This document shows, in pieces, positions 34,864 through 47,252 of a stretch of DNA of 64,000 nucleotides (position 1 is the first letter of the stretch; each line of letters begins with the position of its first letter). The notes under the pieces were generated by a model. The model had not been told where the DNA came from, made no database searches, and was given only the letters and a program-made list of their open reading frames with translations. This DNA comes from Noviherbaspirillum aerium (lineage in GTDB: Bacteria; Pseudomonadota; Gammaproteobacteria; Burkholderiales; Burkholderiaceae_D), in NCBI RefSeq assembly GCF_008929045.1, contig NZ_VFAH01000017.1, positions 59,348-123,347 on the forward strand. The letters run 5' to 3'. The translations under genes were made by a program, and so were the position numbers.

Positions 34864-35637
34864 TCAAACCGCGCTGACACCGCCGTCGACCGCGATCGCC
34901 TGGCCGGTGATGTGGCGCGATGCCTCGGATGCCAGGAACACCACGACACCCTTCAGATCCTCGTCGCCGCCGATGCGATGCAGCGGCGCGCGGGCAATGA
35001 TCGCATCGCCCACCTTTTCCAGCAGGCCGGCAGACATCTTGGACGGAAAGAAGCCGGGGCAGATGGCGTTCACGTTGATGTTGTACTTGCCCCATTCGGA
35101 TGCCAGCGCGCGCGTGAAATTGACCGCTGCGCCCTTGGAGGTGTGGTAGGCGATCGTCGTGACGTTGGTGGCGCTGCCGCGCAGGCCTGCCACCGAGGCG
35201 ATATTGATGATCTTGCCCGACTTCTGCGGAATCATGCAGCGCCGCGCGACTTCCCTGGCCAGGAAGAACAGCGAATCGACATTCAGCCCCAGCACCTTGT
35301 GCCAGGCTTCATCGGGATACTCTTCCGCCGGTGCGCTCCAGGTGGCGCCGGCATTATTGACGAGGATGTCGATGGTGCCGAAACGCTGCACCACCTCGTC
35401 CACCAGCGCGGGAATCTGCTCGCTCTTGGACAGATCGTTCGTCACGGTGAGCACTTCATAACCCATGCCTTCGAGATGCTGTTTCGCTTCGGCCAGCTCA
35501 TCGGCCTTGCGCGCACTGATGGCGAGCCTGCAGCCCATCTCGCCGAGCGCCTCGGCCATCTGCAGGCCCAGCCCGCGCGAGCCGCCGGTGATCAGCGCGA
35601 TCTTGCCGTCGAGCTGGAATAATTGTTTGACGCCCAT
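34864..35637 (-). CDS. Short-chain dehydrogenase/reductase
   Basis: NAD(P)-dependent oxidoreductase of 257 residues with the classical SDR features: TGGSRGLGLQM (nucleotide-binding), NNAG, a Ser in NIASVAG and the Tyr-x-x-x-Lys motif in YHTSK, and the substrate loop near NAICPGFFPSKM. The C-terminus DGGVSAV is typical of the FabG/gluconate 5-dehydrogenase-like branch. It lies between the thiolase gene (27 bases upstream) and the phosphotransferase gene in a beta-oxidation operon, so an acyl- or hydroxyacyl-CoA substrate is plausible. Confidence 0.87.
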   Translation of the reverse strand: MGVKQLFQLDGKIALITGGSRGLGLQMAEALGEMGCRLAISARKADELAEAKQHLEGMGYEVLTVTNDLSKSEQIPALVDEVVQRFGTIDILVNNAGATWSAPAEEYPDEAWHKVLGLNVDSLFFLAREVARRCMIPQKSGKIINIASVAGLRGSATNVTTIAYHTSKGAAVNFTRALASEWGKYNINVNAICPGFFPSKMSAGLLEKVGDAIIARAPLHRIGGDEDLKGVVVFLASEASRHITGQAIAVDGGVSAV

Positions 35638-35664
35638 CGCTTGTCTCCTTCTATCGTTGTTTGT

Positions 35665-36843
35665 TCAGCAGACCTCGAACAGGCCCGCCGCGCCCTGCCC
35701 GCCGCCGACGCACATGGTGACCACCACATACTTCGCGCCGCGGCGCTTGCCTTCGATCAGCGCATGGCCGGTCAGGCGCGAGCCGGTGACGCCATACGGA
35801 TGGCCGACCGCGATTGCGCCGCCATTGACGTTGAGCAGTTCATCCGGAATGCCCAGCTTGTCGCGGCAATACAGCACCTGGCAGGCAAAGGCTTCATTCA
35901 GTTCCCACAGGCCGATGTCTTCCATCTTGAGGCCGTTGCGTTCCAGCAGGCGCGGAATCGCATATACCGGGCCGATGCCCATCTCGTCCGGCTCGCAGCC
36001 GGCAACCGTGAAGCCGCGGAAGATGCCGAGCGGCTGGATGCCGCGGCGCTCGGCCAGCTTGGCGCTCATCACCACGCAGGCCGACGAACCGTCGGAAAAC
36101 TGGCTGGCATTGCCGGCGGTGATGACGCCGCCCGGCAGCGCCGAGCGGATCTTCGATACGCCTTCAAGCGTGGTATCGGCACGAATGCCTTCGTCGGCGG
36201 AAATGGTGACTTCGCGGGTGGTGATGCGGCCCGTTTCCTTGTCGGCCACGCCCATGACGGTGGTCATCGGCACGATCTCGTCGTCGAACTTGCCGGCAGC
36301 CTGGGCTGCCGCCGCGCGCAGCTGGCTGCGCACGCCATACTCGTCCTGGGCTTCCTTGGAGATGTTGTAGCGCTTGGCCACCTGCTCGGCCGTCTGCAGC
36401 ATGCTCCAGTAGATTTCCGGCTTGTGCTCGATCAGCCATGGATCCTGGCGCATGTGGCGATTGGTCTCGTTCTGCACGCAGGAAATCGATTCCACGCCGC
36501 CGGCCACCATCACCGGCACGCGGTCGACCATGACGCGCTGGGCCGCCATGGCGATGGCCTGCAGGCCGGAAGAACAGAAGCGGTTGATGGTCGCGCCGGC
36601 AGCCGTCACCGGCAAGCCGGCGCGCAATGCGATGGCGCGGGCCACGTTGCCGCCGGTGGTGCCTTCGGACAGGGAGCCGCCCATCAGCACATCTTCCACC
36701 TCCGCCGGATCGATGCCGGCGCGCTCTACCGCGGCACGTACCGCATGGGCGCCGAGGGTGGCGCCATAGGTCATGTTGAAGGCGCCCTTCCACGACTTGG
36801 CAAGTCCGGTGCGGGCGGTGGAGACGATGACTGCATCATTCAC
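35665..36843 (-). CDS. Acetyl-CoA C-acyltransferase (thiolase)
   Basis: Thiolase of 392 residues that cleaves 3-ketoacyl-CoA with CoA in the last step of beta-oxidation. The nucleophile Cys90 is in [11 protein letters not shown]; the His of [10 protein letters not shown] and the C-terminal Cys of [11 protein letters not shown] complete the active site. It is of normal full length. The gene is separated by 27 bases from the SDR and 70 bases from the bifunctional hydratase/dehydrogenase gene, giving a compact beta-oxidation operon. The chain-length preference (FadA/FadI-like or acetoacetyl-specific) cannot be read by eye. Confidence 0.92.
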   Translation of the reverse strand: MNDAVIVSTARTGLAKSWKGAFNMTYGATLGAHAVRAAVERAGIDPAEVEDVLMGGSLSEGTTGGNVARAIALRAGLPVTAAGATINRFCSSGLQAIAMAAQRVMVDRVPVMVAGGVESISCVQNETNRHMRQDPWLIEHKPEIYWSMLQTAEQVAKRYNISKEAQDEYGVRSQLRAAAAQAAGKFDDEIVPMTTVMGVADKETGRITTREVTISADEGIRADTTLEGVSKIRSALPGGVITAGNASQFSDGSSACVVMSAKLAERRGIQPLGIFRGFTVAGCEPDEMGIGPVYAIPRLLERNGLKMEDIGLWELNEAFACQVLYCRDKLGIPDELLNVNGGAIAVGHPYGVTGSRLTGHALIEGKRRGAKYVVVTMCVGGGQGAAGLFEVC

Positions 36844-36913
36844 GTTGGATTCCTTTAAGTTTTCTGAATGGTTTGAACGGCCTGCATGCGCGGCAGCGGA
36901 TCATGCAGCCTTG

Positions 36914-39004
<2,091 letters not shown>

Positions 39005-39077
39005 GCTTGCGGCTCCTGTCCTGTTCATTTGTTTTTCATGCCGACCGGGTCGCCGGCACGCTTATGATTACATTCGC

Positions 39078-39096
39078 TGTTTTGCATAGCAAAACA
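39078..39096. promoter_or_regulatory. 19-bp operator-like dyad between fadB-like and paaI-like genes
   Basis: TGTTTTGC and GCAAAACA are perfect inverted arms separated by ATA, in the divergent promoter region between the beta-oxidation operon and the thioesterase. A second, longer-spaced pair, TTCCACT (39100-39106) and AGTGGAA (39159-39165), lies beside it. The nearby IclR gene or an unlinked TetR/FadR-type regulator could bind here; this is not proven. Confidence 0.5.
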
Positions 39097-39301
39097 ATGT
39101 TCCACTTAAGTCCCGTCGATGTTAGCAGGTGACTTACCCAGTGTAAAGCGAGCGATAGAGTGGAAATGCCTCCAAGCGCGCCTGCGCGGCATCAAATCCA
39201 TTTTGATTTTCGCTGATAAGTTTTACTCTGCAGAACTGTTTGGATAGCCATGGCGAGGAATGGCATTTACAATGCGTGCATCCACCCTCGATAGAAAAAT
39301 C

Positions 39302-39736
39302 ATGGCAGAGCAAGTATCGGCAGAGTCCCTTCCCGTGCCGGAAGGTTTCGAGAAACTGAATCGGGGCGGGCCTTATTTCGGCGCGCTGGGTCCGGTCTAT
39401 GAGAAGAGAATCGGGGAACGCGAGGCGATATTCGGGGTGCGGATCAGTTCAGGACATCTCAACGGCAATGGCGTGGCCCACGGCGGCATGCTGGCGACCC
39501 TCGCCGACAGCGTGCTCGGCATCGCCATCCTGCGCGCCCATGCGGACAAGCGCATCGCCACCGTCAATCTCACGACCGACTTCATGGAAGCCGCGCGCCC
39601 GGGCGACTGGGTCGAGGCGCACGTGGAGATTCATCGCAGCGGCAGCCGGCTGGCATTCGCCGCCTGCTTCCTGCAAGTGGGAGAACGCCGCATCCTGCGT
39701 GCGAGCGGCGTGTTTGCGATGTCAGCCAAAGTTTGA
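39302..39736 (+). CDS. PaaI-family acyl-CoA thioesterase
   Basis: Hot-dog-fold thioesterase of 144 residues that hydrolyses acyl- or aryl-CoA esters. The catalytic-region signature NGVAHGGMLATLADSVLG is present, as are TVNLTTDFMEAARPGDWV and GERRILRASGVFAM. The start is uncertain: in-frame ATGs occur at 39260, 39272 and 39302; the last gives a typical N-terminus, though GAGGA at 39255-39259 could serve 39272. It diverges from the beta-oxidation operon, and its end overlaps the convergent IclR gene by 15 bases. Confidence 0.85.
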   Translation: MAEQVSAESLPVPEGFEKLNRGGPYFGALGPVYEKRIGEREAIFGVRISSGHLNGNGVAHGGMLATLADSVLGIAILRAHADKRIATVNLTTDFMEAARPGDWVEAHVEIHRSGSRLAFAACFLQVGERRILRASGVFAMSAKV

Positions 39737-40540
39737 GGATTCGAGCCGGCGTACCAGTTCCAGCAGCCGCGGCCTGACTTCATCGATCAGGAATTCCCTG
39801 GACAGGCTCGACGAAGGACCGCCGCAATTCATCACCATCGCCGGGATGGTACCGCTGGAACGGAATGCCACCGCGATGCCGTTCACATCCTTCTGCCAGT
39901 CGCAGAACGAAGTAGCGCAGCCGTATTCCTGGTAATCCTGCAGGCCGCGCGCTATGCCTTCGCGCATGGCTTCGCCGGCGGAGTCGTCGAGCTCGGTCGC
40001 CAGCTTGACGATGGCATTGCGTTCCTGCAGCGAGGCATTGGCGAGATAGGCGCGGCCGATGGCCGACGACGCCAGCGGCAGGCGCGAACCGACCTGCAGG
40101 GTCAGCGCCAGCGTTGCGGTGCTGCGCACCACTTCGGTATAGATGATCGACAGGCGGTCGCGCACGCCCAACGCCAGCGTCGCGCCGGCATAGTCGGCCA
40201 GTTCCTGCATCAGCGGCCGCGCTATCTGGCGGATGTCCATGCGCGCCAGCATCGAACTGCCCAGCGCCAGCGTGGCTGTGCCCAGCGCATAACGGCCGCC
40301 CGGCTCGACCTGGATCAGGTAGCCGCGCTTGGACAGGGTGTAGACAATGCGGGTCACCGTCGATTTGGGCAGGCCGCAGCGCTCGGATATCTGCTGATTG
40401 CTCAGCGAGACGTCGCCGGAACGGAAACAGGACAGCACGTCCAGCCCGCGCGAAAGCGCGGTGATGAAATAACGGTCTTCGCCCGTCTTGGGCTCCTCGG
40501 CGGAAGCCAGGTCTTCAATATCGTTGTCGCGGGAATTCAT
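39722..40540 (-). CDS. IclR-family transcriptional regulator
   Basis: DNA-binding regulator of 272 residues. A winged helix-turn-helix lies near residues 30-85 (SNQQISERCGLPKSTVTRIV, TLSKRGYLIQ), followed by the IclR effector-binding domain (RYALGTATLALGSSML… LQVGSRLPLASSAIGRAYLA … GCATSFCDWQKDVNGIAVAFRSSG). IclR proteins sense small acids or aromatic compounds and control their catabolic operons. It overlaps the PaaI thioesterase gene end and stands upstream of nothing else on its strand; adjacent targets could be the beta-oxidation, Bug or ABC-transporter genes. AAGG lies before the ATG at 40540. Confidence 0.87.
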   Translation of the reverse strand: MNSRDNDIEDLASAEEPKTGEDRYFITALSRGLDVLSCFRSGDVSLSNQQISERCGLPKSTVTRIVYTLSKRGYLIQVEPGGRYALGTATLALGSSMLARMDIRQIARPLMQELADYAGATLALGVRDRLSIIYTEVVRSTATLALTLQVGSRLPLASSAIGRAYLANASLQERNAIVKLATELDDSAGEAMREGIARGLQDYQEYGCATSFCDWQKDVNGIAVAFRSSGTIPAMVMNCGGPSSSLSREFLIDEVRPRLLELVRRLESSNFG

Positions 40541-40703
40541 TTGGGTAACCTTGGAGACAGCGGACGGACTCGAACCGGAAAGCCGGAGATGCGCCGCTAT
40601 CGTTGCTTGCATGCCGGGAAACTTTACAGGATGCCCCGGCAGACTTCAATCAAGCAATCAACATGCGGCGCATATCAGCCTTTCGGAACGCCCCAAACTC
40701 GGA

Positions 40704-41684
40704 TTATTCCGCCTTGGCGCCCGAGTCCTTGACCACCTTGCTCCATTTGGCGATCTCGGCGCGCTGGTAAGTCACCAGTTCCTCGGCGCTCGACCCGACC
40801 GGTTCCAGGCCGATATCGAGCAGCTTCTTGGATGCCTCCGGCGACTTCAGTATCTTCTGCACTTCCGCCTGCAGCTTGTCGACGATCGGCTTGGGCACGC
40901 CGGGCGATGTGAACAAGGCAAACCAAGAGACCGCTTCGAAACCCGGCAATCCCTGTTCGGCAATGGTGGGAATATCCGGCGCCGCCGGGGAGCGCTTGGC
41001 GCTGGTGACGCCGAGCGCGCGCAGCTTGCCTTCCCTGACCAGCGGCAGGCTGGACGGCATGTTATCGAACATCATCGTCACGCGACCGCCGAGCAGGTCG
41101 GGAATCGCACTGGCGCGGCCCTTGTACGGGATGTGCTGCATGTCGATGCCGGTCTGGGTCTTGAACAATTCGCCGGATACATGGATGGAAGTGCCGGAGC
41201 CGGAGGACGCGAAGGTCATCTTGCCCTCCTTCTTGCCGAGCGCGATGAACTCCTGCAGGTTCTTGGCCGGCACGCTGTTGTGCACGACCAGCATGTTGGG
41301 CGTGGTGGCGAGCAGGCTGATCGGGCTGAAATCCTTGACCATGTCGTACGGCATTTTTTCATACAGCGCGCCGTTGATCGCATGCGTGCCCACGGTGCCG
41401 ACCAGCAGCGTATAGCCGTCCGGCGCGGCTTTGGCCGCCACGTCGGCGCCGATGTTGCCGCCGGCGCCGGGCTTGTTTTCCACGATCACCGGCTGGCCCC
41501 ACGCGGCCTGCATGCGGTCGGCCAGCAGGCGGCCGAGGATGTCGGGAGCGCCGCCGGGCGTGAAGGTGACGATGATGCGCATCGGCTTGTTGGGGAAGTT
41601 CTGCGCCGGGGATTGCGCAAATGCGGGCGCAGCGGCCACGGCTGCGAATGCGAGGGTGAAGCTTGCTGCCAGTTTGCTAAGCAT
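40704..41684 (-). CDS. Bug-family tripartite tricarboxylate transporter substrate-binding protein
   Basis: Periplasmic solute-binding protein of 326 residues. A signal peptide (about 1-23, ending AFAQ) is followed by the Bug/TctC hallmark KPMRIIVTFTPGGAPDILGRLLADRM and VIVENKPGAGGNIGADVAAKAAPDGYTLL. Bug proteins bind carboxylates or aromatic acids and are greatly expanded in Burkholderiales, often without adjacent TctAB membrane genes, as is the case here. It lies between the IclR regulator and the aldehyde dehydrogenase on the same strand, which suggests it serves the same catabolic unit. Confidence 0.9.
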   Translation of the reverse strand: MLSKLAASFTLAFAAVAAAPAFAQSPAQNFPNKPMRIIVTFTPGGAPDILGRLLADRMQAAWGQPVIVENKPGAGGNIGADVAAKAAPDGYTLLVGTVGTHAINGALYEKMPYDMVKDFSPISLLATTPNMLVVHNSVPAKNLQEFIALGKKEGKMTFASSGSGTSIHVSGELFKTQTGIDMQHIPYKGRASAIPDLLGGRVTMMFDNMPSSLPLVREGKLRALGVTSAKRSPAAPDIPTIAEQGLPGFEAVSWFALFTSPGVPKPIVDKLQAEVQKILKSPEASKKLLDIGLEPVGSSAEELVTYQRAEIAKWSKVVKDSGAKAE

Positions 41685-41847
41685 GATGTCTCCTGCCTTG
41701 TTGTGTGGGTGTTGCTGATCTTGCTGATCTTGCTATGTTGAACTGCTCCTTGCCGTCGTGTTGTCATGTTTTGCCGACCGGCGAACCGCTGCTTCGAAAA
41801 CCGGCAATGCGCAGGCGCCAAGGCCTGCAGCGCATGCCGATCGGTAT

Positions 41848-43305
41848 TCAGTAAGGCGCCTTCTCGCTCAGTACGGGAGCCCCCGGCTTGAACTGCAGCG
41901 ATTTGTATTCCAGGAATTCCTCCATTCCATACTTGCCCATTTCGCGGCCGCGCCCCGACTGCTTGTAGCCGCCGAAGGGCGCGAACAGGTTGAAGGTGCC
42001 GCCATTGATATCCACCTGCCCGGTGCGCAGCCGCCGCGCCACCTGTTGCGCCCGCTCATCCGAGCCGGCCCATACGCCGCCGGCAAGCCCGTAGAGCGTG
42101 CCGTTGGCGATGCGCACCGCCTCATCCTCGTCCTTGTAGGTGATGATGGACAGGACCGGCCCGAAGATTTCTTCCTGCGCGATGGTGCTGTCCGGCTTGA
42201 CGCGGCCGAACACGGTGGGCTGGACGTAATAGCCTTTCGGCAGGTCGGCCGGTGCATCCGGCCCGCCGCACAGGAGTTCGGCGCCCTCTTCCATGCCCTT
42301 GCGAATGTAGCTGCGCACCCGCTCGCGCTGCGCTTCGGACACGAGCGGGCCGAGTTTGGCGGTGCCGCCGAAGGGATCGCCCACGGTGAACTTGGAAGCC
42401 ACCTCGGCCGCGATCTTCGCCGCCTCTTCATAGCGCGACTCCGGCACCAGCATGCGGGTATGCGCGGAGCAGGTCTGGCCGCTGTTGAGGAAGCAGGCGT
42501 TGACCGTGCCCTTCACCGCGGCCGCGAGGTCGGCATCGTCGAGGATCACGGACGCGGACTTGCCGCCGAGTTCCAGCGCCACCCGCTTGACCGTGGCGGC
42601 GGCCACTTCCGAAATGCGTTTTCCGGCGCGGGTCGATCCGGTGAACGACACCATGTCCACGTCCGGATGGCGCACCAGCGCCTCGCCCAGCACCGGGCCG
42701 GTGCCGCTGACGAGATTGAACACGCCGGCCGGCACGCCCGCGGCATCGATCACCTCGGCCAGGACGAAGGCGTTGAGCGGCGCCACTTCGGACGGCTTGA
42801 GCACGATGGTGCAGCCGGCCGCCATGGCCGCGGCCACCTTGGCGGCAATCTGGTGCAAGGGATAATTCCATGGCGTGATGCAGACCACCACGCCGACCGG
42901 CTCGCGCACCACCCGCGAGTTGCCCGCCACTTCTTCCCATTCGAATTCATTGGCGAGCTTGGCGTAGTAGCCGAAATTGGCGACCGGCGATCCGACCTGG
43001 ATCGCGGCCGACAGCTTGACCGGCATGCCGACTTCGCCGGCGATGACTTCCGCCAGTTCCTGGCTGCGCGCCTTCAGGCCCTCGTGAATCTTGCGCAGGT
43101 AATCCGCGCGGGCCGCCGGCGGCGTGGCGCTCCAGGCGTCGAATGCGGCGCGCGCGGCCGCCACGGCGGCAGCGGCATCGTTTTCGTCGCCGTCGGGGAT
43201 GGTCGCCATCACTTCCTCGGTGGAGGAGTTGATCACGTCGATGGTGTTGCGGCCCGAGGGAGTCACCCACTGGCCGTTGATGTAAAGCTTGTCTCGGTTC
43301 TGCAT
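41848..43305 (-). CDS. NAD(P)-dependent aldehyde dehydrogenase
   Basis: Aldehyde dehydrogenase of 485 residues oxidising an aldehyde to the acid. Catalytic residues are visible: the general-base Glu in [12 protein letters not shown], the nucleophile Cys in [13 protein letters not shown], the Asn in PWNYPLHQ, and the EIFGPVLSI segment. Length and motifs are those of a full-length class 1/2-type enzyme. The alcohol dehydrogenase gene ends 25 bases upstream, so the two probably perform consecutive oxidation steps (alcohol to aldehyde to acid). The substrate is not determinable. Confidence 0.92.
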   Translation of the reverse strand: MQNRDKLYINGQWVTPSGRNTIDVINSSTEEVMATIPDGDENDAAAAVAAARAAFDAWSATPPAARADYLRKIHEGLKARSQELAEVIAGEVGMPVKLSAAIQVGSPVANFGYYAKLANEFEWEEVAGNSRVVREPVGVVVCITPWNYPLHQIAAKVAAAMAAGCTIVLKPSEVAPLNAFVLAEVIDAAGVPAGVFNLVSGTGPVLGEALVRHPDVDMVSFTGSTRAGKRISEVAAATVKRVALELGGKSASVILDDADLAAAVKGTVNACFLNSGQTCSAHTRMLVPESRYEEAAKIAAEVASKFTVGDPFGGTAKLGPLVSEAQRERVRSYIRKGMEEGAELLCGGPDAPADLPKGYYVQPTVFGRVKPDSTIAQEEIFGPVLSIITYKDEDEAVRIANGTLYGLAGGVWAGSDERAQQVARRLRTGQVDINGGTFNLFAPFGGYKQSGRGREMGKYGMEEFLEYKSLQFKPGAPVLSEKAPY

Positions 43306-43330
43306 GCTGTCTCTCCGTGCAAGGCCCGGT

Positions 43331-44437
43331 TTATTCGAACAGGATCACGCCGCGCGCATTGCGGCCGGCGCTGAGGTCGGCGAATGCCTGCGGTGCTTCG
43401 TCGACGGTATAGGTGCGGCTGATCAGCTCGTCGAGTTTCAGGCGCTGCGCCCGGTACAGGCCGATGAGCCGCGGGAAATCCTCGGTCGGGCGCGCCGAGC
43501 CGAAGTAGCTGCCGGTCAGCGTCTTTTCGCCGAAGGTGAGCGACGCGGTCTTGACGGTGGTCGTGTCCTTCTGGTTGGCCACGCCGACCACCACCGCCGT
43601 GCCGCCCTTGCCGAGCACGCCGTAAGCCTGCGCGGCGATATCGCCGAGGCCGACGCACTCGAACGCATAATCGGCGCCGCCGGTCAGCTTCAGGATGGTC
43701 TTGACCACATTGTCTTCGGTCTTGCTGTTGACCACATGGGTGGCGCCGAACTGTTTCGCCATCTCCAGCTTGGCATCCGAGGTATCGACCGCGACGATCA
43801 TCCGGGCGCCGGCGATGGCGCAACCCTGAATCGCATTGAGCCCGACGCCGCCGCAACCGAACACGACCGTCACCGAACCCGGTTCCACCTTCGCCGTATT
43901 CACCGCCGCGCCTACGCCCGTCATCACGCCGCAGCCGATCAGCGCCGCCTTGTCGAGCGGCACCTGCTGGTCGATCTTCACCACGTTATCGGTATGCAGC
44001 GTGGCGTATTCCGCCATCACGCCGCATCCGGAAAATACATTGAGCGCATTGCCCGACAGGTCGCGCGTACGCACCGTGCCGTCGGGCAGGGTAAACATGG
44101 CCTTGCCGGCCTGGTCGCACAATTGCGGGCGCCCGGTCTGGCAATAGCGGCACTTGCCGCACATGCTGACGAACGAACTCACCACATGGTCGCCCACCTT
44201 GAAATCGGTGACGCCTTCGCCAACGGCAACAATGCGGCCGGCGCCTTCATGTCCGAGGATCACCGGCGGCGGAAAAGGAATCGTGCCGTTGGTCGCCGAC
44301 AGATCGCTGTGGCAGACGCCGCAGGCTGCCAGCTTGATCATCACTTCACCGCGGCGCGGGGCCTCGACGATGACTTCCTCGACCACCACCGGCTGATTGA
44401 TTTCGCGGCAGATCACCGCCTTCGCTCGTTGCTCCAT
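43331..44437 (-). CDS. Zinc-dependent alcohol dehydrogenase (class III-like)
   Basis: Medium-chain dehydrogenase of 368 residues. The catalytic zinc ligands are Cys and His in CGVCHSD and GHEGAG and a later Cys; the structural zinc has four Cys in [15 protein letters not shown]. The NAD-binding motif is [14 protein letters not shown]. These features match class I/III alcohol dehydrogenases and related aryl-alcohol enzymes. A CAGGGAACAGGGT precedes the ATG at 44437; the frame extends a little beyond. It lies ahead of the aldehyde dehydrogenase and behind a terminator that separates it from the ABC-transporter operon. Confidence 0.9.
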   Translation of the reverse strand: MEQRAKAVICREINQPVVVEEVIVEAPRRGEVMIKLAACGVCHSDLSATNGTIPFPPPVILGHEGAGRIVAVGEGVTDFKVGDHVVSSFVSMCGKCRYCQTGRPQLCDQAGKAMFTLPDGTVRTRDLSGNALNVFSGCGVMAEYATLHTDNVVKIDQQVPLDKAALIGCGVMTGVGAAVNTAKVEPGSVTVVFGCGGVGLNAIQGCAIAGARMIVAVDTSDAKLEMAKQFGATHVVNSKTEDNVVKTILKLTGGADYAFECVGLGDIAAQAYGVLGKGGTAVVVGVANQKDTTTVKTASLTFGEKTLTGSYFGSARPTEDFPRLIGLYRAQRLKLDELISRTYTVDEAPQAFADLSAGRNARGVILFE

Positions 44438-44462
44438 ACCCTGTTCCCTGCCTGAATTGGAT

Positions 44463-44489
44463 GAAAACAAGCCGGCATGATCGCCGGCC
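44463..44489 (-). terminator. Intrinsic terminator downstream of the ABC substrate-binding gene
   Basis: On the minus strand a GCCGGC-GATCAT-GCCGGC hairpin (44471-44476 pairing with 44483-44488) is followed directly by TTGTTTTC. It lies between the binding-protein stop (44524) and the alcohol-dehydrogenase start (44437), so the transporter and dehydrogenase genes may be partly separate units. Confidence 0.7.
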
Positions 44490-44523
44490 TGTCGTAATGC
44501 CTGCTATGCGTTTCCCGGCCCGT

Positions 44524-45714
44524 TTACTTCGATGCGGCCAGGCTGCGCAGGTTCAGCGACTTCACCTTGCCGCCCTCCACCGTGCCGACATAGGTATTGG
44601 CCAGCATGCCGCCCGCTTCATTGACGCCGTCCAGGTCGTTGGGATTGGACTCGTTGGGCAGCTGCTTGACCGCCTTGTCCATCTGCGCGCGGATCGCTGC
44701 CGGATCGGAAACCGAATTGGCCAGTTTCATGGCGATCGCGGTTGCATGCACGGCGGTGTAGTTGAGCGAGACTTCCGAGCTCGGGTCGCGGTTGTCATGC
44801 GACTTGCGGTAGCGCTCGACGAAAGACTTCGCATCAGGACGCGTATCCTCGACCAGCGGCAGCACGCCGATCGCGCCTTCCAGCGGTTGGTAGCCGCCGA
44901 TGACCTTGGCCATTTCATCCATCTTTGCCTGGTCGATCACGATGAAGCCGCCCTTGAATCCCAGTTCGCGCGCCTGCTTGGCCACCAGCGCCGTCGGCTC
45001 GGATGCGCCGCCGATGAACAGCACATCCGGCTTGGCCTGCATCACGCGCGACACGCCGCTGTAGAAGTCGGTGGCCTTGTTGTAGGACATCGGATTCTCG
45101 GCCACGATCTTGCCGCCGGCCGCTTCCCATGCCGGCTTGAAGGCAGCGGTCCATGCCTTCGCATAATCATGGTCGGCATTGGCGATGGCGGCATTCTTGC
45201 CGTACTTGCTCATCGCATGCTTGACGAAGGGATCGACATAGCCGGTGAATTCCGGCGGAATGCGCACGGTCAGCTTGTTGCCGCGCGCGGTGACCTGCGG
45301 CAGGCTGGTATAGGCCAGCAGCAGCACGTTGGATTTCTCGTTGAAAGCCTGCACCGCGAAGATGCCGCCCGAGTGAGGCACCAGCACCGCCGGCGTCTTG
45401 TGCTGCTGGATCAGGCGCTGCACGTTGATGCCCGTCTGGCTCGGGTTGTACTGGTCGTCGAGCGAGACGATTTCCAGCTTGTATTTCTTGCCGCCGACTT
45501 CCAGGCCTTTCGCATTGATTTCATTGACCGCCATCTCCATGCCGGAGAGCACGTTCTTGCCGTACAGCGCGGCGCCGCCGCTCAGCGGACCGGAGTAGCC
45601 GATCTTGACCACTTCCTGCGCCGTCGCGGCGCCGGCCATGGTCAGGCTCATGGTGACTGCGGCTGCGGTGGCCGCTGCAATGCGGGTAAGCTTGATTCCA
45701 GACTGCATGTACAT
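44524..45714 (-). CDS. Branched-chain-type ABC transporter substrate-binding protein
   Basis: Periplasmic binding protein of 396 residues of the LivJ/LivK type (type I fold). The signal peptide ends near AATAQ, followed by VVKIGYSGPLSGGAALYGKNVLSGMEMAVNEINAKGL, the typical start of the family. Many relatives bind aromatic acids, amides or short acyl compounds rather than Leu/Ile/Val. AAGGAGACAGG lies before the ATG at 45714. It is the last gene of the transporter operon with LivH, LivM, LivG and LivF. Confidence 0.9.
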   Translation of the reverse strand: MYMQSGIKLTRIAAATAAAVTMSLTMAGAATAQEVVKIGYSGPLSGGAALYGKNVLSGMEMAVNEINAKGLEVGGKKYKLEIVSLDDQYNPSQTGINVQRLIQQHKTPAVLVPHSGGIFAVQAFNEKSNVLLLAYTSLPQVTARGNKLTVRIPPEFTGYVDPFVKHAMSKYGKNAAIANADHDYAKAWTAAFKPAWEAAGGKIVAENPMSYNKATDFYSGVSRVMQAKPDVLFIGGASEPTALVAKQARELGFKGGFIVIDQAKMDEMAKVIGGYQPLEGAIGVLPLVEDTRPDAKSFVERYRKSHDNRDPSSEVSLNYTAVHATAIAMKLANSVSDPAAIRAQMDKAVKQLPNESNPNDLDGVNEAGGMLANTYVGTVEGGKVKSLNLRSLAASK

Positions 45715-45790
45715 TCCTGTCTCCTTGTGGATAGTCCTGCCGGTTGGATTCCGGTCAGATTTGCCTTCAACAAATTTCCAACTCGTACCA

Positions 45791-46498
45791 CTAGGCGCCG
45801 ATATACGCCTTGCGCACCTGCTCGTTGTTCAACAGCTCTTCCTGCGAGCCTTCCATCACGATGTGGCCGTTTTCGATCACATACGCGCGGCTGGCGATCT
45901 TCAATGCGGCGAAAGCGTTCTGTTCCGCGAGCAGCACCGTGGTGCCGCTGCGGTTGATTTTCTGGATCACATCGAACACCTGCTTCACCACCAGCGGCGC
46001 CAGGCCGAGCGACGGCTCGTCCAGCAGCAGCGCCTTGGGCCGGCCCATCAGCGCACGGCCGATGGCCACCATCTGCTGCTGGCCGCCGGACAGCGAACCG
46101 GCATTGGACTCGCGCTTTTCATGCAGGATGGGGAAGAGTTCAAACACTTCATCGAGCGTCTTTTGCACGCCGGCCTTGTCCTTGCGGTGCACGTAGGCGC
46201 CCAGAATGAGGTTCTTCAGCACCGACATGCCCGGAAACAGCTTGCGACCCTCGGGACAATGCACCACGCCGTCATGCACGATCTGCGACGGCTGCATGCC
46301 GACCAGTTCCTTGCTGCCGAACTTGATGCTACCGCTGGCTGCCTTGTTCAGGCCGCTGACGGTCAGGAAGATGGAACTCTTGCCGGCGCCGTTGGCGCCG
46401 AGCAGCACCACCAGCTCCCCCTCCTTCGCATGGATATTCACGTTGTCCAGCGCGCGGAAGCTGCCGTAATTGACCGAAACGTTTTCAAGCCGCAGCAT
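45791..46498 (-). CDS. livF: ABC transporter ATP-binding protein LivF-like
   Basis: ATPase subunit of 235 residues. Walker A is GANGAGKSS, the signature motif LSGGQQQMV, Walker [13 protein letters not shown], with the following His switch region. The LivF pattern [12 protein letters not shown]… and [17 protein letters not shown] is clear. The ATG at 46498 has GGGAG upstream and overlaps the end of the LivG gene by 14 bases; a GTG at 46504 is possible. It works with LivG on the cytoplasmic face of the LivHM channel. Confidence 0.93.
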   Translation of the reverse strand: MLRLENVSVNYGSFRALDNVNIHAKEGELVVLLGANGAGKSSIFLTVSGLNKAASGSIKFGSKELVGMQPSQIVHDGVVHCPEGRKLFPGMSVLKNLILGAYVHRKDKAGVQKTLDEVFELFPILHEKRESNAGSLSGGQQQMVAIGRALMGRPKALLLDEPSLGLAPLVVKQVFDVIQKINRSGTTVLLAEQNAFAALKIASRAYVIENGHIVMEGSQEELLNNEQVRKAYIGA

Positions 46499-47249
46499 GT
46501 TCACTCCCGAGATAAGCTTCGATGACGACCGGATTCGAACGGATCTCGGCCGGCGTGCCTTCGGCGATCTTTTCGCCGTAGCTCAGCACCATGATCTTGT
46601 CGGCCAGGTTCATGATCATGTTCATCTTGTGTTCGATCAGGCAGACCGTCAGGCCGCTCCTGACCATCTTGCGAATGAGCTCGGCCAGGCCGACCGTCTC
46701 CTCCGGATTGACGCCGCCGGCAGGTTCATCCAGCAGCACCAGCTTGGGTTCCGTCGACAGCGCCAGAGCGAAAGCGACCCGCTTGCGCTCCTCCTGCGAG
46801 ATATCGGCGGCAATGCGGTGGGCCACATGCGACAGGCCGACGAAATCCAGTGCCTCGCGGGCTTTCTCGCGGCACCTCGCCTCTTCCTCTTTCAAGCGCT
46901 TGCTGCCGAGCAGAACATCCATCAGCCCGGAACGCGTGCGCAGCCGGTGACCGACGATCAGGTTGTCGAGCACGGTCGCGCGCTCGAACAGGCTGGTTGC
47001 CTGGAAGGTGCGCGACACGCCGAGCTGCGCCACCTGGTCGGCGCGCATGCCGGTCACGTCCTGGCCATCGAAGACGATGCGGCCGGAAGTCGGCTTGATG
47101 GCGCCGCTGATGAGGTTGAAAAACGTGGTCTTACCCGCGCCGTTGGGTCCGATGATGGCGTTGATCTTACCCTTCTCGATGGTGGTCGACACATCGCGCA
47201 CCGCATGCAGGCCGCCGAAACGCTTGTTGAGTTGTTCAATCTGCAGCAT
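46485..47249 (-). CDS. livG: ABC transporter ATP-binding protein LivG-like
   Basis: ATPase subunit of 254 residues with Walker [10 protein letters not shown], Walker [16 protein letters not shown] and the His motif [10 protein letters not shown]. The ABC signature is degenerate: SQEERKR replaces the usual LS-x-GEQR motif, so the nucleotide site it completes may be weak. The spacing otherwise matches LivG (with the long C-terminal [24 protein letters not shown] tail). AGGAAGGATGAGCC precedes the ATG at 47249, three bases behind the LivM stop, and the gene overlaps LivF. Confidence 0.92.
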   Translation of the reverse strand: MLQIEQLNKRFGGLHAVRDVSTTIEKGKINAIIGPNGAGKTTFFNLISGAIKPTSGRIVFDGQDVTGMRADQVAQLGVSRTFQATSLFERATVLDNLIVGHRLRTRSGLMDVLLGSKRLKEEEARCREKAREALDFVGLSHVAHRIAADISQEERKRVAFALALSTEPKLVLLDEPAGGVNPEETVGLAELIRKMVRSGLTVCLIEHKMNMIMNLADKIMVLSYGEKIAEGTPAEIRSNPVVIEAYLGSEHAAA

Positions 47250-47252
47250 GGC

